In this document: positions 12,801-27,800 of the stretch, in pieces | Layout of the letters: each line of letters begins with the position of its first letter | Numbering within the stretch: the first letter of the stretch is position 1 | Assembly: GCA_029168955.1 (NCBI GenBank) | Contig: JAPDOI010001819.1 | Coordinates: 1-64,000 of the forward strand | Source: Aplectana chamaeleonis | Taxonomy: Eukaryota; Nematoda; Chromadorea; Rhabditida; Cosmocercidae | DNA: 64,000 nucleotides | Reading direction: 5' to 3' | Program-made: the position numbers and the translations under genes | The notes under the pieces: generated by a model | Seen by the model: the letters and a program-made list of their open reading frames with translations, nothing else | Told to the model about the DNA's origin: nothing | Databases searched by the model: none

Positions 12801-15800
12801 TTCGAATATTCGATTTATCCGAAAATTTAAATTCTTGGATTTATTCGAATATTCGATTTATTCGGGAATTTCAATTTTGGATTTATTCGAATATTCGTTT
12901 TATTCCGAGAATTTCACTTTTCGATTTATTCGAATATTCAATTTATTCGAGAATTTAAAATTTGGATTTATTCGAATATTCGATTTATTCGAAAATTCTA
13001 CATTTCGGGATTTATTCGATAAAATTCGGAAAAAAAGTGCCTGACATCTGAATTAGACAAGACTTATTTTCCTTTGGAACAGAAACCCTTCAAAGAATCT
13101 TTTTCGCAAATTGAGTTATCCATTTTGTGTGAGTAACATTTCCGCTGTTCGTTCTTGTGTGCAGGTCTTCCCGTTGCGCGCTGTACACAAGCACCAACGC
13201 ATATTGATTAGGGGCGGTGCCATCCGAAGTTGCCGCAACAGGCTGGACAGGTACTCAGAAAAATCAAAACAAGTTACTTGTGTAATATAACTGTAACTTA
13301 CTTTGAATGTCTCAAGTAACTTTATGATTTATATTACATATAACATACATTTATGTTTCATGCAACTTAAATTTATATTACATGTAAGTTACACTTATGT
13401 TATATGTAACTTATACGATATATTTCATTATGAAGGCCATAACGTGACGCAGACGACACGCGACGCAGAGAGCGTGTTCCAGACCACAAACTACGCGAAA
13501 AAATGCTGTGCAGGGCCTCCCATGCTGGTGTGGGGCCAAGCACCTCAAACTAGGGTAGTTGAACCAACATCAACGCTAAATGTAAGCCTGACCCCGCGAG
13601 TGCGTCGTACATTTCCTTGGAAACATCTTTCTGGTCGATTTAAGTTACTTGCGACTTATATTGTGCCGTTTGAGTTACATGGAACATATCGGAGGCGCAC
13701 TGCACCCAGTATCCTCTCAGAAATCGAAAACAAGTTACTTGTAACATATCTAAGCTGATGGGTTACCTTGCGACTTATCTCTTCGCTATTTAAGCTAGGG
13801 CCTCCTAAACAGGCAGCAGCGACCGTTTATCCAATCGTTTTTAGCACTGAATACTGCAGGTCAAGTTGGCAAGTTGAAACTTGTTGAAACTCGCAGAGCA
13901 TTTCTACTGGCAAAACAATGAGATGGAACACTTATGGATAAACAGTCACTGCTGCCTATTTAGGTTTTCTTCCCATTTAAGTTACATGCAACATATCGAC
14001 AGGAAACCGCTGGCAGTCTTCGCCTCCAATATGTTTACATGTAACCTTAAATGGCACAATAAAAGTCGCCAAAGTAACTTACATCGGCTTAGATATGTTA
14101 CAAAGTAACTTGTTTTCGGGTTTTTGTGTTACAGGCGTAACTTGTTTTCGGGCTTTATGTGACAAAGTAACTTGTTTTCATTTTTCTGGGTAGCCGTCGC
14201 CCATTGGCGCTGGGCCGCCTCCGCGAAATCAATAGTGTGTTCTCCTGCTCCATTATTTTAGGCCGTCGCCGCCGTAATGGTGGATAGAGGTATCCACGAA
14301 AGTGTGGCTGCCCCCTGTCCCCTATTGTGGGAGCTAGTTAAGCCAATCTCCTCCGATTTTCAACCCCTCCGTCACTGGTCTCCTTTCTTTGAATTTCGTA
14401 ATTGATTCTGTATACACATATGCGAAACGCAAATATAAGAATTAAACACGAGAAGCGAAGACCAGTTATGCAACTCAAACTCACATTCTGCAGAAATTTC
14501 TCTCGCCGCGCTTTTTCTCCTCTTCTTTTCGAATACTCTGCTATCTTGATGCTCATCACCTTTTCGAATAATTTGCTTTGGGGCAATATGTGTATCGTCG
14601 ATCACTGGGCGAGAGATAGCCGCGACGCAGCGATCTAACGTGATATCACTTGATCGATGTTCATGACTGTCATTACCTCCTCGCTTGCGTGCGTGCCACG
14701 TGTGTTCGTCGCGGCGATCTCTCAACCACCATCAGCATAGAATTCGCATTCAGCACCCCGAATTACCTCCGCATAGCAATTTTGAGTCAAATCCGAGACT
14801 AACCAAACTACCGCATACCCACCGTAATCTAACGCAAGCTGTCAAAAATCGATATACTGCATCAGATACGCGTTGATCACTACAAATAACCCTCAAAGAA
14901 ACAATTTGAGCAACATCGTAGCGCTCCGGGAAACGTCAAAAGTCGCATTTTGCCATCAAATTTCCCTCCCGATGAGAAGCTTCAAACGAATTTAGTCGAC
15001 AATCGACAAAGAAACCTCAGCTTCGTGATCAGCACCCCAAACAACCCCCCACCATCACCACCTCTAGGAATTTAAGGTCAAATCTGGAATGTTTTTCTTT
15101 AACGCTTTCTGAAGCCCTACTTGATTTAGGTTAACGCTCAACCGAAAATTGGTACATGTGGGAAATGGTATAACTTCGTGGAAGCTCTGGAAAAAGTGCT
15201 TTGGCCCACGCTTTGTCCAGGGGGTTGTTTTGTGCGCTGAACACGATTGAACGTTTTCAGCATCTCGAAAGATCAGTATGCGTTTTTGGATGGTACAATA
15301 GGTATGCGAAACGGAAGAATGCCTATTACCGATTTTTTCAGAGTGACTAGGCAGCTGTGAAGGGCATATTCGGGCCCTACGTTCAAAGTGGTTCTAGAAA
15401 AGTACAGTTTATGTGGGACTGCTAATTTGGCTATTAGTAGTTTCCTTGTTAGTGTTCCCCGTCTTGAAGGTATTTCACGATAAAAACAGTCTCCTAGTTT
15501 CTTCGGAAGTCGATGTTCCGAGGTGATATTGTCCTTGATTTCGAAATGTCGAATATTCTTCGAATATTCGAATAGGATTCGAATATTCGAATAGTTGGTC
15601 GACTTTTCGAATATATTCATTCATTCGGAAATTTCGAAAAGGTTTTATTTGAATGTATTCATTTATTCGGGATTTTTAAAAGGCATTATTCGAATGTATT
15701 CATTTATTCGGGAATTTTTAAAAGGTATTATTCGAATGTATTCATTCATTCGGGAATTTTGAAAACGCCTTATTCGAATATATTCATTTATTCGGGATTT

Positions 15801-18800
15801 TTGAAAACGCCTTATTCGAATATATTCATTTATTCGGGAATTTTGAAAACGCCTTATTCGAATATATTCATTTATTCGGGATTTTTTAAAAGGCATTATT
15901 CGAATATGTTCATTTATTCGGGATTTTTTAAAAGGCACTATTCGAATGTATTCATTTATTCGAAATTTTTGAAATGGCCGTATTCGAATTATTCATTCAT
16001 TCGAAAACTCGGGTCGAATGCCCATGTATAGTGGCCACTACTAAGGGTGCGTAACGCACGAGGAAGGACGAGGCGCGAAGCACGAAGCAGGAAGCAGGAA
16101 CGAGTAACAGCGCACAACAAGAATTTTTGATAAGGGCTCGCCGATCTAACTTTGTTAGTTTTAGAACCGATTTGGCTCAAATTTTGTCAGCATGTGCCTC
16201 CTGGACCCTCTCACCTATATCCCAATGGAAATCTCTGGAGAATTTGTTTAATAGGTTTTATTAACTACTTTACAGAATTCTAAGTGATCATAAGTCCCGG
16301 GCAAAACCAAACCTTTCCAGCCGCTTCGCGGCTGGAGCGATTTCCGCTTGAATCATGAGTTGTTGTGGCCGGTTGTGATAATCATTTATTTTGGCTATGT
16401 ATTCATACTTTATGGAAATTCAGTGCACTGAGAGAACCATCTCTGTTACTAGCTTTTCTCTGAAATGGCCGAACAGACTCGAAAAAAAAACAAGTTCTCG
16501 ATTCTCTTTGGGGATCCGCCGCGCGTTCTATGTACTTCCATTAAGAATCAGAATGAAGCATCCTCGAAAAACTTCTTCGAAAGGAGGGGGGCGCACCTAT
16601 GGGCTTCGAGCGAGGAGGGGATGTATGTAGGCCCCGAGCCAAAATTTCGGTTAATTCCGAGATATTTGCCGAAAATCGAAGGAAAAACTGCGGCACGGTA
16701 CGGAATTCGAAATAGATGATCTCAGGTCGTATTAACTTTTTTTTCAAATTAAAAGTTGTCTTTAGATTAATCAAGTTTCACTGAAATTCAGATGCGTATA
16801 AGGATCACACTCACAACCCATTTGAAGGGGGCGCACCTTTAAAGGCAGAGTCTAACCTCAGAATCGGATTCCTGTTTTCCTGCCTATCTTGAAAACGCTC
16901 TCATGCTGATGTCAATGATGTCTCTGGAATCTTAGAAGACCCCATGTGAACGGAGGTATGGCCCCTCAGAAAATGAGCAGCGGAAGCATGTTGGACGAGT
17001 TTTCCGAGGCTTGTGACTTCCGTCATTTGCAACCAATGTGTGCGAGCTGACCTGAATAGATAGAAGGCTGAGATTGAAGGGAGGAACTAGGATATTGATT
17101 GAAAACCATGGCTCATCTCGCCACTGTTGAGCTCAAAAGATCGTAAAGGGCGTGCCAAAGTGGCTTCTCGAAATGGGCGCCCAGAGTGGCTTCCTCCTAA
17201 ATCTCGCTTATCCGCAGGAGTTGAGAGCTCGCACTTGGTAGGTGTTATATAGGGTGGGTCTACGTCACAACTATGTGGCAATCTCAGATTTCGTCCCTGA
17301 GCTTGGACTGTTCCCTTAACGAAAAGGCGCGAAAATACGAATAAAATTAGTGCCTAACCACTCATTTATTCGTGAGCAGCTTCTATTATCCCTGATAAAA
17401 GCATCGATTTCCCTATCGTGCACTGGTGCGATGGCGAATTTCAATGCGATCAGTTTTTTCACCTGCTTTGCATCTTTCGTGCGTGTTACTCCAGTTTGCA
17501 AGTGTTTGAAATTTTTTTCTCAAGTGCGTGGTGTATTCCGCTTATTGTTCATTTATTTGCTCTCTAATTCTTCCTGAAATACTCTAACAATTAGCTTTCT
17601 TGTCTCACCTATACACACACTGGTAGTTGGTTTCCGAAATACCGCTGCCGCCTGAAGGCAGGATTTGTTGCATTGAAACGTCTGTCGTTTATCCCGAGAC
17701 AGCTCGTCAGCCGTTTTTTGAACGCTTGGTTTTGTCTGGAACATGCTGCGTTCACCCCAAAACACCTTAAAGGCACAGTCCAACCTCAGAATCGTGTTTC
17801 TATTTGTTGGCCTATCTTGAAAACGGTCCGACGCTGATTCCAACGATGTCTTTGGAATCGTACAAGACCCCCTAGGAACGGAGTTAGGACCTCTCAAAAT
17901 TTGAGTTGCGGAAGCACGGTGGACGAGTTGTCCGAGGCTTGTAACACCGTCCTTTGCAACCGATGTCTGCGAGCGGACCTGAATGGATAGAGAGACTGAG
18001 AATGAAGGAAAGAACGGGGATATTGATCAAAAACCGACGCTCATTGCGCCACTGTTGAGCTCGAAACATGGTAAAAGGGGCGTGCCAAAGTGGCTTCCGT
18101 GTGTGGGCGCCCCAGGGTGGCTTCCCCATATATCTCGCTTATTCGGGGGTATCGAGAGCTCGCACTTGGCAGGTGTTACAAGGGATGGGTATACTTCACA
18201 ACTATATGGTTTTCTCGGATTTCGCCCCTGAGCTTGGACTGTGCCTTTAAAGGAAAACCCTAAAACCAAAACAAAAAAACCCAACTAAGAATCCAAGAAC
18301 TTAAGTCTCAGTTTTTGAGCTGACGTTAGAGAAAGTCACAAGCTGATCACAATGGTATCTCTGGAGTCGTCCAAGGCTTCCAATGAACAGAGTTATGGCT
18401 CCTTTAAAATGCCTATATTTTGCGGGTGGTAAATTGGTGGACGAGTTGTCTCAGGCCTATATTTCTCTTCATTCGCAATCGTTGCGCCAAAGCGAGCCAG
18501 GATAAACAGAAGACAGCCCGGCAATGGACTGAAGAGCGGAGACTTCTTGGGAATCCATCCATTCATCCAGCCGCTATCGAGTTCAAAAAATCCGGTAGGG
18601 GGTGTGGCCCGTGGTGGTGAGCAAAGGAAGTCGGGCCTGTGGTGGTCGCTTATACCTCTCGCCTGTTCGAAGGAATTGAGATCTTGCACCTGGCAGGTGT
18701 TATACTGGAGGGTTTTCTACTACACAAACAAATAAAAATCACGAAGTTCATGTCTGAGGGTGTACTCTGCCTTGAAAAGCAGTGTTTACGATAAAAACCG

Positions 18801-21800
18801 TATTCTAGTTTTCGATGTTTTTGTGTGGGTGAGACTACGAAGAAGAGGGTAGTTGGGAAAAGTCCCAGCAAAACTCGCAAATTTTAGCGAAAAACTGTTT
18901 GGAGAAAGTTCTGAAGTATTCAATTACCCCCCGTTTAATTACGTCTAACCTTTTTGATTATTACGAGTTATCCTAGTTTGTTTGGTATCGGCTGAGCTTT
19001 CGCTCACAGCTCTACTTTTTTAAACTGTGTTTGTGCAGTAACCTATATTTTTCGTTTCTTATGGTGTACACTGCTTTTAAGTTTGCCCCGAGACAAAGGC
19101 GTACGACTGCGGTTTGGCGGAATACAACCGCGAGTGTATAAGCTTAGGAAGAGCTGCTAATGAACATAGATGAGCGGAACAGAAATCTGAAAATTCGAGG
19201 AATCGGGTTTAGGCACATCTGTTTCTCGAGATTTGAATATCGGGTGCAAACGCTCAGAAATACGCTCAAATTCACTGTTGGAAAACGAGACGATGAAAAA
19301 TTCGGAATTCCTTGATAAACTATTCCCAGTTCAACCGAACCTACGATCATTTCTGCATTCCGCGGCGTTTTTCGCTATTTTAATAAAGCAAGCTCCAGCT
19401 GATATCTACTGACGAAGCTAAGAAAGCGTCTGGGAGCCGGCTCTCTTACGCTGGTAGCGAAAATGTGCTCGCATGAAGGTAACTCACTTCGTGGGAGATA
19501 ATATGTCTGCAAGGGAGCGGCCTGTTACGCCCTCTCACTGAAGTTTCCGTATTCTAGTTACGTTGGTTAAGGGCACAGGATAACCTGAATTTGGCAGGTT
19601 TAAGACTCACCTAGAAGACAATCCCACGCTGATCACAATCGTGCCTCTAAACGGCTTAAGGCCCTCGAAGCAAGGAATTGTGGCTCTTCAAAAACCGCAA
19701 AGTGTATTTTGAGGGCGACAATTCGGTGGGCTAGGTGTCCCAGGACTATGTTTCTCCTCATTCACAGTCGCTGCTCAAGAGAAAACAAGATTGAAGAAAT
19801 AGACTGGCAGCAGAGAAAATCGGAAGCGCTGTTGAAATTCGTCCACCACCTAGCCGCTATTCAATTCGAATTCAAAGAAAGGGGGCGTGATTCGTGGAGT
19901 TGTCTTAGGAGGTCAGGTTCATGGTGTCGCTAATCTCGCTTTTTTGAAACAAATGAGATCTTACACTCAACAAGCGTTACACAAAAGGGGTCTACCACTC
20001 AATTACATGAGAATCACAAATTCATGTCTGAGGGTGCACAATGCCTTCAAATCCGAAAGTTTCAGTCGTAACGATGCAAGGCAGGAATTTTTACGGAATT
20101 CGCGAAGCTAAATTTGCCTTATTGCCTTAGCCTGACGATGAAAGCGTAATCGCACGTAGTATGGGGTATGAATTTGTTGTGGGAAGAAACGGTTTTGCGG
20201 TTGGTGACAGCTGAAGTCGTCTTTCTAGTACGGAAAAGAACGGGGTGGATCGATCGAGGCAAAAATATCACATTCTTTTCTCCATTCGACAAATCCTATA
20301 TCATATACAGGTGATTTGATAAAAATTGACGTATAATATCACTAACGGAGGCAAAACATCCGATTTTGTATGATTCTCATGTCAAAATCGGATTAGATGC
20401 CTTCGGAGCTCTGGGAGTCCTCGGTTCCCGTGTGATCGTTTCCCACTCGTTGTCGACCTATTTTTACAAATGCTGAGCTCAATGCATCTTTGAGAATAAT
20501 ATTTTCCGCACCAAATAGATACAGATGACCTCCAATTTGGGGACATAATTCGCTGTTGGTACGCCTTTTGAGTTTCCTTTTTAAATATCAGTCTCACTGA
20601 TCAACTTGTCCGTCCCGTTGCTATCGCACAGACCATTTATAATATTTACGTAGGTTTCTTGGTGAACGTGCTACATTTCACTGTTTTAGGTCAGCATTTT
20701 TCGAAACGGAGCGAACAAGTGATGAGCACTTGCTCACTTCCATCATGGAGAGCTATCCGCGAGACATTTGTGGTCTGAACTTCTACGATGCTCGAGAGGC
20801 TGACGAGTTTCACCGGATTCTCGTCGAAGAAAACCGAGGTCTGATAAACTTTCTATCCGGGAGAATTTTCCTATGAAACTCTTTTTTTTAGGGCGAATTT
20901 CTCGGAGAGCCAGTCGGTCAAAGCGACCAGCACCACCTCCGCCTTCGCAGGTGAGCACTGTCTTTAGATAAAATTGTTGAGAATTGTAGCCTATTTGCTT
21001 TGTCGAGAAATGGAAATATTGATAAGAAGAAAAACTTACTCATCAAAACACTGGTTATCATTCAGCCAACTGCTGAGTCAATGTTGATACTTATCACCCT
21101 TGAGCAGCAACATCACAGCAAGCATTCCCATCGAAGTACCCTCCTTTCATTGGAATAAAATCCTTGTTTTTAGGCGAGCGGATTGGAGGCGATCGAGAGA
21201 CTTACTGAACTCTGCTGTGAGTCGTTCATTCCCGTCTACAGTGGCGAGAACTTGCTAACATTTTTCAAGGCATTATCCACTATGAGAATCATTGCTTAAA
21301 GGCAGCATACACGCTCAAAAATGATATCAATTTTATGGAATGAATCGAAGGACTGAAGCTGTTAATATTCAGAGATAACAAAAAAACCGGAAGAAAATCG
21401 ACTGAAATGAAGATAAAACGGAGCGTTTTAATTCGGCCCAGATGTGGCCGAGTTTCACCGCATTGGCTGGAATAGCGGAGCTAGCGACAAATTTGTTAGG
21501 ATAACGACGCTAATGTATTCTTACGGCCCTTTCTGGAACTCTTACGACCTTAGAAGCGTAAAAAATGAGCCGAAATGACCGTAATCGAGCCTTGAACATT
21601 TGTATTGAAGGGCGGAGCCCGTATCGGTGGGCGGAGAAAGGATGATTTTATGACTCAATACGGCTCAAATACGGTCATTTTAACTCGTTTTCAACTCTTC
21701 CAACTTCGTGAAGGCTCTTCTAGGGCCCTCAAGATCCCACTAATGTATTTATCTCAACAACTTTTTTGAGCGTGTATGCTGCCTTTAAAGGCAGTGGTCG

Positions 21801-24800
21801 CGCTTAAATATGTTCGTCTTCTTTTCCTCTCTAAACCCTTTTCTGGGTATAGAGTAAAAGAACCTATAAGAAAAAATCGCGAAAAATAGCTGTTCTGGGC
21901 CAAATTCGGAGCCTGAGCTTTCTTGTCTTTTGATGGTGGACGAGTCCAACCCATATCATCGGCATAGATGATCTCTAATATCAAGAACATCAGCTGGCTT
22001 GAACTTGAATTTCAATCAATGAACTTTCGGATTTATGTACACATCTAGTTAAAAACATTGACCGAATTGCTTGCTTTCATTGTTCAACTATTTTATTTGG
22101 TAAATTTGCATTTATTTCTTCCTCTGAGTGTCGATGATTTCTGACTGCTTGGCATGAGACTGTGATCTTTCTGTGCACGTGTGCACGAACTGGAAATTTA
22201 GGGTCTCAATAACTCTAGTTCTAGCCCGTTTTTCACCGCGCTACCTTCATTGTTTTTGAGCTGTTTTATATCTAAGCTGATTTTTGTAGTTTTTTCGATA
22301 ACGTTTTTCATCGTGACCACTGCTTTTAATTTCCCGACATTGACAAACTAAATTTTCAAGAAGATTTTTGTGTTTGTCTGGCTGGATCTTGCTTGAAGCC
22401 TCTTGAAGGATTTTGAAAAACTCTGGTATGAGGTTTGCAGGTGTGAGATTGATCAAAAATGATCCCTACTTAAGACTTCCTAAAAGTCTCAAAAGGTTAC
22501 AAAAAAAGGACATTTTCATAGCTTCGCGAAAATATAGATAAAGGAGGATGTCGTGGAATTCTCGGGTGTTGAGAAAGATTGTCACCGGATTCGCTCGAAA
22601 GTTTTTACTGGGCGGTATTTGAGGAAGCAGAACACGAGTATTGGGTACTTTGATCGCTATTCTGAGGGTTACCTTAGGTTGCGGTCGAAATGATGTCATT
22701 TACTTGGCTTTGCCTAACTTAATGTTCTGAAAATCGACAGATGAACCTCTGAGTAGCTGATTCCAAAAAAGGAATACTAGACTCAGACTGAAACTGACCG
22801 GAACGCTGTATACCCCCGTAGCCTACATTTATCTATCGAAAATCGATTAAAGCCCTTCAAATTTATATAAGAGCAGTGAGTGCTTGCGATACAAAGTTTT
22901 CTCCCAGAAACGTAAGTTTTGGGTCGTTTTTAGAAAAGTAAGGGGGAAGGAACGACGAAGAATTGTCAGGAAGTGGCTGAAAATTGCGTGCGTCAGCCGA
23001 ACATTGGATCAACCCGCCCACTCCGTGGGAGGGTTCCTCATGGCTAGAAACACCTCCCGAAATTATAAATATGTACTCTATCTCGAAGCCAAGTTCCGGT
23101 CCGCAATTGCGGAGTACGGCTGTTGCATCATGCGTAACGATGATAATCGTGCTGGGACTAAGTGGTCCCAACACGATTAACATTCTGTTGCGTCATGCAA
23201 TAGCCGTTGTCCGCAAACGCAGACCGAAATTTGCCTCCGAGAACGATAGTACTCCATCTCGAATAATTTCATCATTCGAACATGTGCTAAAAATCTACTT
23301 AGTTTTGGAGAATTTTTGGTGGAATAAACACCAAACAGGGTCACTTACAATCAGCATGGTTCCTAGTGATACTTTGCGTTCCTCATTGAAAGTTGGCCCA
23401 AATTCGGTGCACCTATAGCCCTGGAGATTTTCGATTTTTTTTCCAGAGTTTGAAGGTGTTTTGAGATCTTTCGGCTACATTCCACTACCTCGTGGGCCTA
23501 CCTGCTAAAAATGAGGAAAACTATGGTGCGGTTACTTACCTTATTTTTCATATTTTGTCAAACACTAGGAGCAGCCTGGAGTCCTTCACATTGACACCTG
23601 TGAATTCTTTTGAATTTTGAATTGATTCAACCAAAGTTTTTTTTTTATTTTGGATGTTGCCTTGAATGATAATGTTGGACAGAAAAGTTCTGCTTCTGGA
23701 CATCTGTTGATTTTTTAGCGAATCCTAATCAAGCTGATGACGTTGAGAAGAAATCAGCCAGGAAATCATCGGGTTTGTTATTTATGTAATGAATAACTGA
23801 AGATTTTGCAAATGACGTCTTCGCCTTCGTAGGTTTCCTGGGAGGATTTTTCACGATGAAGAGAAAGAAGAAGGAAAGAAAGAAGCTCGAAATCAGTCTG
23901 CCATCAGATTTCCAGTCAGCCAATATTTTACAACTGTTTTCATAATTTCTTTAACCCGAATTAGTCCTTTCAGACATGTGGAGCATCTGGGTTTAGAAGA
24001 ACTTTCAAATGAGGATCAGGAGACATTAGATCATCTTATCAAAGCTGTAGATGTGAGTTACCATTAAACTTGATTATTTTATCCGGCTCATAAATAGATT
24101 TCGTCAAAAAGCCTCTCTCCTCATTTTAATAGTAACTTTCTGGAAGAGCCTGTCTGCGCTTCACAAGATTCCACTGCCCTGCCTGAATAGACCACCGGCC
24201 GACTTCTAGCCCGAATGGATGAGGTGCAAGCAACTTATCTATCTTGCACTGGAGTATTCGTGAGGGAACAACCAGGCAGCTGATTAAGGTCCAGGAGTTC
24301 GACCACCTTTTCAAAAAATGGCGTGCGCTCATAGCTGTGCAACGTCTGAGTTCCGGCAAAGCTACGTACTTCTGATTGAAAAACACATTTTTCTTTCAGG
24401 ATTCTTGCTAAAAATAGCTACTGAAAATCTGTCGATCACGCTAACATCAGTCTAGTTCGGGACAAAACGCTCATTGTACCTCCCCTGTTTTGTTCCTTGG
24501 AAGTTTGGTCCACTATGAAATACGTGCGAACTGGATTACTGTAGTGATCCAGCGCTGGGTAGAGCACTTAAAAGTTTAAAATAGGAATCGAATTGCCAAA
24601 GTGGAGTCTGCTTGTAGATTTTAGTATAGTAAGTGGAGGGGGCTGCGTCGCGCGGCCAACCGCAGTGATTGCGCCTGCCCCAATCATTTGATCAAATCTG
24701 ATAGGGACATCAAACCTTAACCACCGAAAATTCCAAATTGCGGACATAATTTGGTAATTTTGACTTATGCGAAATAAAAAGTTCGAAATGCAATGCTGAC

Positions 24801-27800
24801 AAACCGGAAAAAAAACGAATAAACCTTACGCAAAAGGGACATCGCTACACACAACATTCAACGTAAAAAAACAAGCGCAAAAGAGGAAAACCATAAAGAA
24901 AAAGACTTAGAAAAACGAAAACCCACCTTAACACCTAAGAAGCCACGTGTCAACACTGCGCACCGTTTTTTCAGTGAATTAAGATTCATTTTAATTGTAT
25001 CTGGAAAATACATACTAAAAAAGAACTTGCACTACTGTTAGGCAGACATGAGGCACCTTTAAATTCATTTATGCGGTTTTATTCATAACGAAGATCCGAT
25101 TTTAAAACCCACAGAGTTGATTGGCCGTAGAGCGCGCGGTCGGCTAGCCGTGGAGCTCTTGAGTGTTGAACGCCAGCTGGTCCGCCGATTGATACGAAGA
25201 ATCTTGCCAAAGCGCCAGAAGTCTACCGCTGGTGTACTCGTTGTGTTTGCTGCAATTGTACTACCTTTTTCCCGGGCGGTAAACTGTTTTTGAAATTTCA
25301 CACGGAGAACCATAAAAAACTGATCGTCGAGACGATTTTGTCGGTATACGTACAGGTTATGAAACGGCCAAATTCACATGGTTCCTACGTGGGCTGGTGT
25401 GGAGCGGAGGTTAGAGACAGTGAGAGAACGGAGGGCAGACGGAGGCCCAGGCGTCGCGCGCGCCGCTCGCGCCTTAAATGGTGTGAATTACGACGTTTCA
25501 TAGAGGGTAGGTGTACTGGCGTTCTCGGAGCCAAATTCCAGTACGCAACTGCGGACCACGGCTGTTGCATCACCGGAAACCATGATCATCGTGCTGGGAG
25601 AAAGGTGAGTCGTGATGGGACCTAGTGGTCACACCAGTAAAGGATGATCTTATAAGAATACCATTTATTTGCGAATCAAGAAACCTGACATTCGAATGAT
25701 TTGAAAAGAGTGCGATTTTTGACTTGTGTTTTTCTTTTTCGAAAATTGGCATCGAATGTCCATTTCTAGGCGGTACCATATTTACAACTTTCAGTCAACT
25801 GTCGTTTTCCGTTGGAACTCAGAGGAGCAGATTGCCGAGCCGCCATAAGGCTGAAATATTCCCTAAAGTTTAGCTGAGAGAGTCAGAGATTGTGCCGGAA
25901 CGCAGATATCTCTCTCTGTCGGCTGCAGGAAACCATGCAGACTACTCCTTCGTCACGTTCTCTATAGTTTTTCTACTGTCTACGGGGACATCCATTTGTC
26001 ATTTCCAACTCAGCCCAGAGGTGTCTGGGAACAAACAATCCGCTCGTCATGAACCGTATTGTTTCGGATTGACTGTAGCCCAGCCTAAAAAAAGCTCACA
26101 TTGCGTAATTGATACTTCTGACCGTTGGAATTGTGTCCGGATTCGCTATATGCGTTGAATCATTATTGTATGTGAAAAGTGAGATTTTTTTGCGCTATGC
26201 GTATGCTGTGAGTCTACAACTGAGCCTCTGGAGTACTCATCGAAAAAAAAAGTTGACTGGCTTCCCGGCCAAATGTCAAACGCGGCAGTGTACGGCAAAT
26301 CTTTGTAGACACTCCTATAGCAGTAAATATATAAAAATCAAACATTCCGAAATTGCTGTAAGTTCTCGTTGGAGTCTTTGTCAAAACGTTTTCAAAGGCA
26401 GCGTCTGCGCAGAAAACCACATTCGGTTTTTTTCTTCTAAGCCAAGTGTTTGAACTAAATGGAGATAGCTTGTGAAGCTTGAGGCATCAATGTTGCGTAT
26501 CCATGACATTGCAGACAAGAGAAAACGGCTCTGTGGGTCCGCAAGGCTGTGTTCTGGTCCGACCATCTAGCACGAGGGACAGAAGCGTCACGACGACTTT
26601 AATCCACTAATAATGAGGATTCCTTGTTCCCCGCATTCGAACGTCTGTATTGAAGACTCTTTATTTTCAAGGAGCCTCCGACACTGGAAAGGCAAAATGA
26701 TTCAATTAACGCAAGGAGGTTAAGGCCCTAACCCTTCCAGACGTTCAAGTTTTCGACGTTCTTGTGTTACAAGTAACACACAAAGATTGGCGTAAAGAAA
26801 GTAATTTGAGTGCTTTCGAACGGGTTTTTCTCTGAAACTTGAGTATTTTATGTGGTCCATTCGCTATATATCACAGCCTCGTGGGCGCAAAATTAGTAGT
26901 CCGAAAATCGGATACGGTTTTTAACACGTACGCTGCCTTTTAAAGCACAGTCCAAGCTCGTGGGTAAAATTTTCTACGATGGTCCGGCCCCTGTGTGTAG
27001 CAACCCTATCAAACGCGGAATCTCAACCCTTCAGAATAGGAGAGGAAACATTCACCACCCACCCCGTTCGCCCACTTTAGCATTTTCGATCTCAATACGG
27101 ACGAGACGCGCGATGGATTTTGCTCAAAATCTACGTTCTTCTATTTGTTATCGGTCTAGCTTTATAGTATGGTCTGTTCCGGTGCGGTGGCTGCGAACGA
27201 CAAGAAAAAACAAGCCCGAGTAAAGTCGTCCACGGATTTCTCATCGTCAATTTCACTATCTCCTAAGGGCCATAACTTCGTTCGTAGTGGGTTTGGAGCG
27301 AATCTGGAAACACCATTGTGATCAGCCCGAAATTCTCCCGAAGGCAAGAAAAAAAAGAATTTTTTTTTGGTTGGACTGTGTCTCTAAGGTGTTCCTTCCT
27401 TCGAAACATTTCCAAAGTTACTGGGATTCTAAAATATTTTTTTCACAGAATTGTGGTGACAAAGCAGCAAGGTGCTTCAACTTTTGCTCTTTACTGATCG
27501 GGGTATCCCTTCTTCTCCATGATGAAGAACCTATTTATCAGGAGAGTTACTGTCTTCAGCGACATCGCTGGTTTTGAAATAATAGTAATAATGTGATACA
27601 AGTCAAGTAACGTCGGAAAATGGCCAAAAACTACGCTGATACTCGCGAAAGCTATCTGTGAAAAAACCCAGGAAAAGGTTTTCGACAAGCGAAGTATGTA
27701 GAACGTTAAACGCATCTGCGGAAACGAGTGGTGCAGTTGATCTAGCACACGACATCTTTTTCTGGAAGAGCCGCATTTTGCTGCTTTTTTCAGCTCACAT

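Noticed and set aside
11740..13035. CRISPR-like spacing of repeats
   Set aside because: Repeats are imperfect tandem minisatellites without unique spacers of constant length, in a eukaryotic intron.
12742..13044. 100-codon plus-strand open frame
   Set aside because: Translation of the CGAATATTCG satellite (repeating NIRFIRE...).
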